64,000 nt of DNA. Source: Siphlonurus alternatus (taxonomy: Eukaryota; Arthropoda; Insecta; Ephemeroptera; Siphlonuridae). The DNA lies in NCBI GenBank assembly GCA_949825025.1, contig OX463778.1, forward strand, positions 9,166,733 through 9,230,732, in the 5' to 3' direction. Shown here piece after piece: positions 60,071 through 64,000 of this stretch; positions within the stretch are counted from its first letter, which is position 1, and each line of letters opens with the position of its first letter. The translations under genes and the position numbers were made by a program. The notes beneath the pieces were generated by a model, which was not told where the DNA came from, searched no databases, and saw nothing but the letters and a program-made list of their open reading frames with translations.

Positions 60071-60563
60071 TGCAAAATTCTAAAAATAAATACAATTATA
60101 TTGTGAAATATATAATATGTACATCAGAAAATCCTCATGATGTGGGTTAAGAAAATTGTAATCTATAACCCAGATTCAGAATATTAAAAATAATTTACTT
60201 GCAGGAACCATTAAAATCACTTGATATATATAGGTCAAGTAAAAAGTAAAACGAGTTTCTTGGGTTTATCCAGGGGAGAGTAAGGAAAAAGATGAAAGAA
60301 AATGTTTATAAAAAGCAGTTCATAGATCAAGTTCAAGTACATATCTATACAAACAAATGTAAACAATGATCTGGTATTTATTGAATTCAGTGAATAAATC
60401 GCTATTTTTTTCTTCATACTGCTAGTTATAAAACTTCAAATATTTAAATTATTTATACTTCTCTATATATTTTTATGCTTTATTTTGTTGATATTAAAAA
60501 CAAAAAAATCACGCAAATTTTGTCATGTCTGCTATACAAATACAAGATGCTAGCTATGAAGAG

Positions 60564-60600
60564 TATAAATACTGACCTCGCCTCATTTAGCAACATATAC
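60564..60600 (+). promoter_or_regulatory. Core promoter of gene 5
   Basis: TATAAAT at 60564-60570 with a probable start near CATTTAGCAACA about 25-30 bases on, leaving a 5' UTR of about 55 bases. Confidence 0.55.
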
Positions 60601-60650
60601 ACACTTGGGCGTACCTGGAGTCATCTTCTTCTCTTACAACAAGCATCAAC

Positions 60651-62730
60651 ATGTTCATGAAAAAAGTAAGTACAGAAAACATTGTACGATAATATATTTA
60701 AACTGAAAATGTAAAACGAGAAAGTTCTAATAATTGTTATTTTTTCTTATTTTCCTTTCTTTGAAATTAACATCATTGCAAATTTCAGTAGTTTGGGTTT
60801 AATTATAAAACATTTTAAGTTTTTAAGTAGTTAGCTTTTATACTTTTTAAAGTACACTTCGGGATGGCATGAATATTACCTCCTGCTTTTCTAGAACGTG
60901 ACATTACTTACAGTTAGTCTATAATTATAAAACTTTTGTTACTTTTAGATGACTTATTTATTTTAGATGATTTTACTGGATGTAATTTTCAATTATACTC
61001 GTTCTAAAATAATGGCTGTATCGGCCACAAAAATTTCTTTAATGCAGAAGCGAGAGGTTGCAAGTTTATACCACTCTGTTTCTTTTTTTTTTTTTTTTAA
61101 GATTTTTAGAGGCCATCTAGGAAGTATATCTCTAAAAACTTATTGAAAGTTCAAGTTTAAATTCACGCCTCTTTTAGTCCTTACCTTTTAATTTATTAAG
61201 TAGTGGCGCCTTTTGAATCCTCTCCATATGTACTTTCAATAATTAAAAAAATAATAATAATAATAATAATAATAAAGTTTCGCCAGGCTATATAAAATCT
61301 GGAGACATCTATAAATAGCATAACTTAGCACGTACCCTAGCGCTATCCATTTCTGTTATACATTTTTTTTATGCCTCTGTATACTCAATTGCAGTTCCTC
61401 TATCTTGGAGCTATCTTTAGCCAATCAGGTAGATATAACGTTATTATAATCCCGAAGTGTAATGCTCAACTCTTTGATTTGTTTACGTACAGCTATGTAG
61501 ACTTCATTGCTTTTTATATTTTCATTTGCTTACTGTTTTATTATCATAAAACAAGTTACAGAGTTAATTAATGCCAGGGACATAAAATTTCAGGTCTTTA
61601 CTAGTGCAGTTAAAATTATCATAAATAATTTTCTTTAAACTTAAAAATTGAATTTAATATACAATTAATATTAAAAGGATAAAGATTGCATATTTTTCTT
61701 TCTATTTTTGTACACAGCAGCAAACCCTCACAAATAAATATAACAGCAGCTAATTAAAATACATTAATTAGTATATAATATTTCATCTTAATTTACGTTT
61801 TCCACTTATGGTAAGTTCTATCAGCTTTTATTAACCGTACTCTTTCTCAGGTGCGATTCCTCAAGGCGTACTGGAACCTGTAATATCATTTTGCCTGTGC
61901 CGTTCCTGAAATTTTTCCTGTCTTCCTTTAATCCTTGATTACATTTTCACTCTTCAAATAAATACGTTCCTTTTGCAAGAATCTATCATTTCCTTTATTT
62001 CCATCTAAAAAAAAAAAAAAAAAAAAACTCTCCAGGCTGCGGTAAAATCCCATAATCATCTCATTTTCACTCGCCTTCTTAGTGAAGGACTGGAGAGTAT
62101 AGCCATTACGGCAAAATCCGTTCATCACCTCTCCACAAGGAAGATTTTTTCACATTACCTTCACCTTACATCCCGAGAAGGAGTCTCGGCAGCCCGTCAG
62201 CAGGCCCAAGATAGTTTATTCAACGCGTGTCCGAGACACACACTACATCGGGACCTGTTAACTAACTCACCTTTTCTCAGGTACTGACCCTGACCCTGGT
62301 GGCTACCCTGCTCGTGGCCTGGGTATCTGCCAAACCTGCAGAGCTCTCTGAACATCACAACCCGGCAGATAAGTCTGCTGAGGTGACTCGGGGATCTGAA
62401 CTAGAGACTGCTGAGACAGAGTATGCGCTCCATCAACCGTATCCCGGAGGTTCTAAGACAAAGACGTCGGAATCTGAACTAGAGACTGCTGAGACAGAGT
62501 ATGCGCTCCATCAACCGTATCCCGGAGGCTCTAAGACAAAGACGTCGGAATCTGAACTAGAGACTGCTGAGACAGAGTATGCGCTCCATCAACCGTATCT
62601 CGGAGGCTCTAAGACAAAGACGTCGGAATCTGAACTAGAGACTGCTGAGACAGAGTATGCGCTTCATCAACCATATTCCGGAGGCTCTAAGACAAAGACG
62701 TCGGAATCTGAACTGGTGAATATTGAGTGA
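60651..62730 (+). CDS. Secreted tandem-repeat protein, family unknown (gene 5)
   Basis: Predicted two-exon gene, 154 residues: exon 1 60651-60665 (MFMKK), GTAAGT donor, intron 1.6 kb, acceptor TTTTCTCAG, exon 2 62281-62730 (TGA), phase 0. Joining the exons creates a textbook signal peptide (MFMKKVLTLTLVATLLVAWV, cut after SA), which exon 2 alone would lack; this decides the start. A short acidic leader with AELSEHHNPADK follows, then four copies of a 26-residue unit, SELETAETEYALHQPYPGG then SKTKTSE, and a short end SELVNIE. There are no cysteines and no dibasic KR/RR sites. I do not recognise it. The form, an acidic spacer alternating with a Pro/Gly motif and basic SKTKTSE, suits a multi-copy secreted peptide precursor or a disordered structural protein; neither is shown. 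Copies differ almost only in the residue after PY (P, P, L, S). Confidence 0.75.
61018..61375. mobile_element. Degenerate family A-like MITE in gene 5 intron
   Basis: CTTTAATGCAGAAGCGAGAG ... TACCACTCTG on the left and AGCATAACTTAGCACGTACC, GCTATCCATTTCTG on the right keep the arm order. The middle has an ATA repeat (61248-61275). Confidence 0.5.
62395..62727 (+). repeat. In-frame 78-bp tandem repeat inside gene 5
   Basis: Four units of exactly 78 bp start at 62395, 62473, 62551 and 62629, and a partial fifth (TCTGAACTGG...) at 62707. The units are nearly identical even at silent sites, so the expansion is recent or the copies are homogenised. Confidence 0.95.
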
Positions 62731-64000
62731 GACACGTCGTACCGTAGATCAAGTAAACATCTATACATATCTTGCTGGGGACAGAAGAAGGGAATAAGTC
62801 ATAGCCTATTGATTTTAAAAAAAATTATGGTTGATGACTAAAAATATGTCATTAAATACAACAATGAAATCGAAACAACGATTACAATCCTATTTCAGCA
62901 ATTATAAATGAACAATTTAGTATTTTGTAAATGAATTTTTAGAAAAAAAAAAAAATATAGAATGAATTATTTATTCTGAATAAAAATATTTATTGGCATA
63001 ATTCAATGTGTTTTAAATAATTATTATTTGAGGTATATTCCCTCAAAATATTCAATCCCCTTTCTAGCTCACTTTTTTTACTCATGCAATAGGAGTATTT
63101 CTTATAGTCTTATATATACTTCAATATGTTAAATATAACATCTGACATTGATTGCAAAGAACTAAAAAAATTCTGCATTTCATATAGCAATTAAATTAAT
63201 TAATGTATTAAAAAAAATAATAAACAATTAATTTAACGAAATTTTAAATGTTTATTTTCATGAATTTTTATTTGACAATAGCATTCTCCCTCTCTCTTGG
63301 TAAATGCTGTGCCATAATAATATACATTATATAATGTTCAATTAAATTAGTGCAGGGGTAGGATAATATATTATGAGGCTATTCATCAATTCATTAATTG
63401 TACATAATATAAACGATTGAAAGTTTTGTTTCTTTACACATTATGTCCACAGTCAATAATATTTGACATAATCTTTTAACGACTGGTGCATGAAATACAA
63501 AATGAGTACTAATATTAATTGGTCATCACTTCCAGATTTTGCTGATAAATATTATTAAATAATATTATATAAAAAATATAAATTTAATGATATGTTTTCA
63601 AAATAAATGAGAAATAACATGTGAAAATAAAATGAATATCATAAAATTTAATTGTACACTATATATAATGTCATATAAAAATGTTACAGTAAAGTTGGCT
63701 TCATTAATTTCAATAAGTTTGTTTTCTGTATCATATTAATTGATTGAATAAATGACAGGCGCGGATACCCCCCCCCCACCAAAGGTCCCAAAATACATTG
63801 AAGGTATTACCACCCCCCACCCGTCGCCCCTCCCTCCCACCCCAAAATTTAACATTGCGGGATAGGGCATTGCCCCCCTAGAGCCGTGGGCTAGATTCGC
63901 CCCTGATGAATGATAGATAATACATTTTATAAATTTCAAAAATTTTATCATAAAAAAATAATAATGTGAAATATCATGTAGAAAATATTCATGATTGTTG
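62731..64000. other. Region downstream of gene 5
   Basis: AT-rich. AATAAA at about 62980 may end the gene 5 transcript. 63240-63740 repeats the upstream flank of gene 5 (59880-60070). A hAT-like MITE lies at 63755-63905. No exon is visible before the window ends. Confidence 0.6.
63755..63905. mobile_element. hAT-like MITE with G/C runs, inverted copy
   Basis: Ends CAGGCGCGGATA and (reverse strand) CAGGGGCGAATCTAGC. AACATTGCGGGATAGGG and CCAAAGGTCCCAAAATACAT are the complement of sequence in 44004-44159. The flanks ATAAATGA and ATGAATGA match in 7 of 8 bases, consistent with an hAT target duplication. Confidence 0.8.

Larger units (their letters stand above)
57517..60650. other. Intergenic region between genes 4 and 5
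   Basis: Contains the 3' flank of gene 4, a foldback (57565-57830), an orphan promoter-like segment (58095-58270), a family A copy (58490-58800) and an inverted cluster (59620-59830). The remaining AT-rich DNA, notably 59060-59600 and 60070-60550, shows nothing recognisable. Confidence 0.6.

Noticed and set aside
61928..62128. 66-codon minus-strand frame before gene 5 exon 2
   Set aside because: Contains a poly-Phe run from a poly(A) tract and has no splice or promoter support.
62395..62706. CRISPR-like array (regular 78-bp repeats)
   Set aside because: Repeats are contiguous and in frame with no spacers, inside a eukaryotic coding exon.
62299..62730. Gene 5 starting inside exon 2 at a GTG
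   Set aside because: The upstream ATG exon with TATA box, GTAAGT donor and TTTTCTCAG acceptor gives a complete signal peptide in phase 0, a far better model for a eukaryotic gene.

Overview
This window is nuclear DNA of an arthropod. The evidence is a set of intron-containing genes for secreted takeout / juvenile-hormone-binding-protein (JHBP) family proteins, with GC-rich exons and canonical GT-AG introns in an AT-rich background full of microsatellites, foldback MITEs, SINEs and LINE fragments. I cannot decide between insect and crustacean from the sequence alone. Nothing bacterial (operons, Shine-Dalgarno sites) or viral is seen.

Layout. Five spliced genes lie on the + strand. Genes 1 to 4 (5889-15706, 23765-28860, 39048-47180, 49782-57516) are a tandem array of takeout/JHBP-like genes. 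Each has six coding exons with the same intron phases (1,1,2,1,1), a signal peptide, and two N-terminal cysteines ten residues apart. They should encode secreted carriers of hydrophobic ligands. Genes 3 and 4 are the youngest pair, inside direct-repeat blocks of about 9.5 and 10.4 kb (about 38.4-47.9 and 48.7-59.1 kb). Gene 5 (60651-62730) is unrelated. It encodes a small secreted protein whose mature part is mostly four nearly identical 26-residue repeats. Sequence on its two sides is duplicated, which suggests that this gene lies in a tandem array too.

Between and inside the genes there is a dense layer of short mobile elements. I grouped them by eye. Family A: ends TGGACAAC, about 260-430 bp, near-palindromic; A' is a relative with ends AATGGAGTATTG. 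Family B: ends GAGGCTTCAAG, TA target duplication. Family C: 120-130 bp foldback, ends TGTACACTCGTCGCC. Family D: internal TGACGTCA and TTTTGCAGCACGATTTTAAGGGT-like motifs. Family F: ends AGGGGGCATTCACAAAG. Family G: AAGTCGTCTCCATTT. Family H: 370-bp palindrome. There are also two hAT-like MITE families, a 5S-rRNA-derived SINE, tRNA-like SINEs and a decayed LINE. The paralogous introns of genes 3 and 4 give before/after comparisons that date several insertions and reveal a roughly 450-bp inversion.

How the genes work together: the four takeout-like proteins look like one small carrier family expanded by duplication, so they may divide ligands, tissues or timing. TATA boxes sit in front of genes 3, 4 and 5, and a TATA-like plus TCAGT initiator arrangement sits in front of gene 2. 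The function of gene 5 is unknown.
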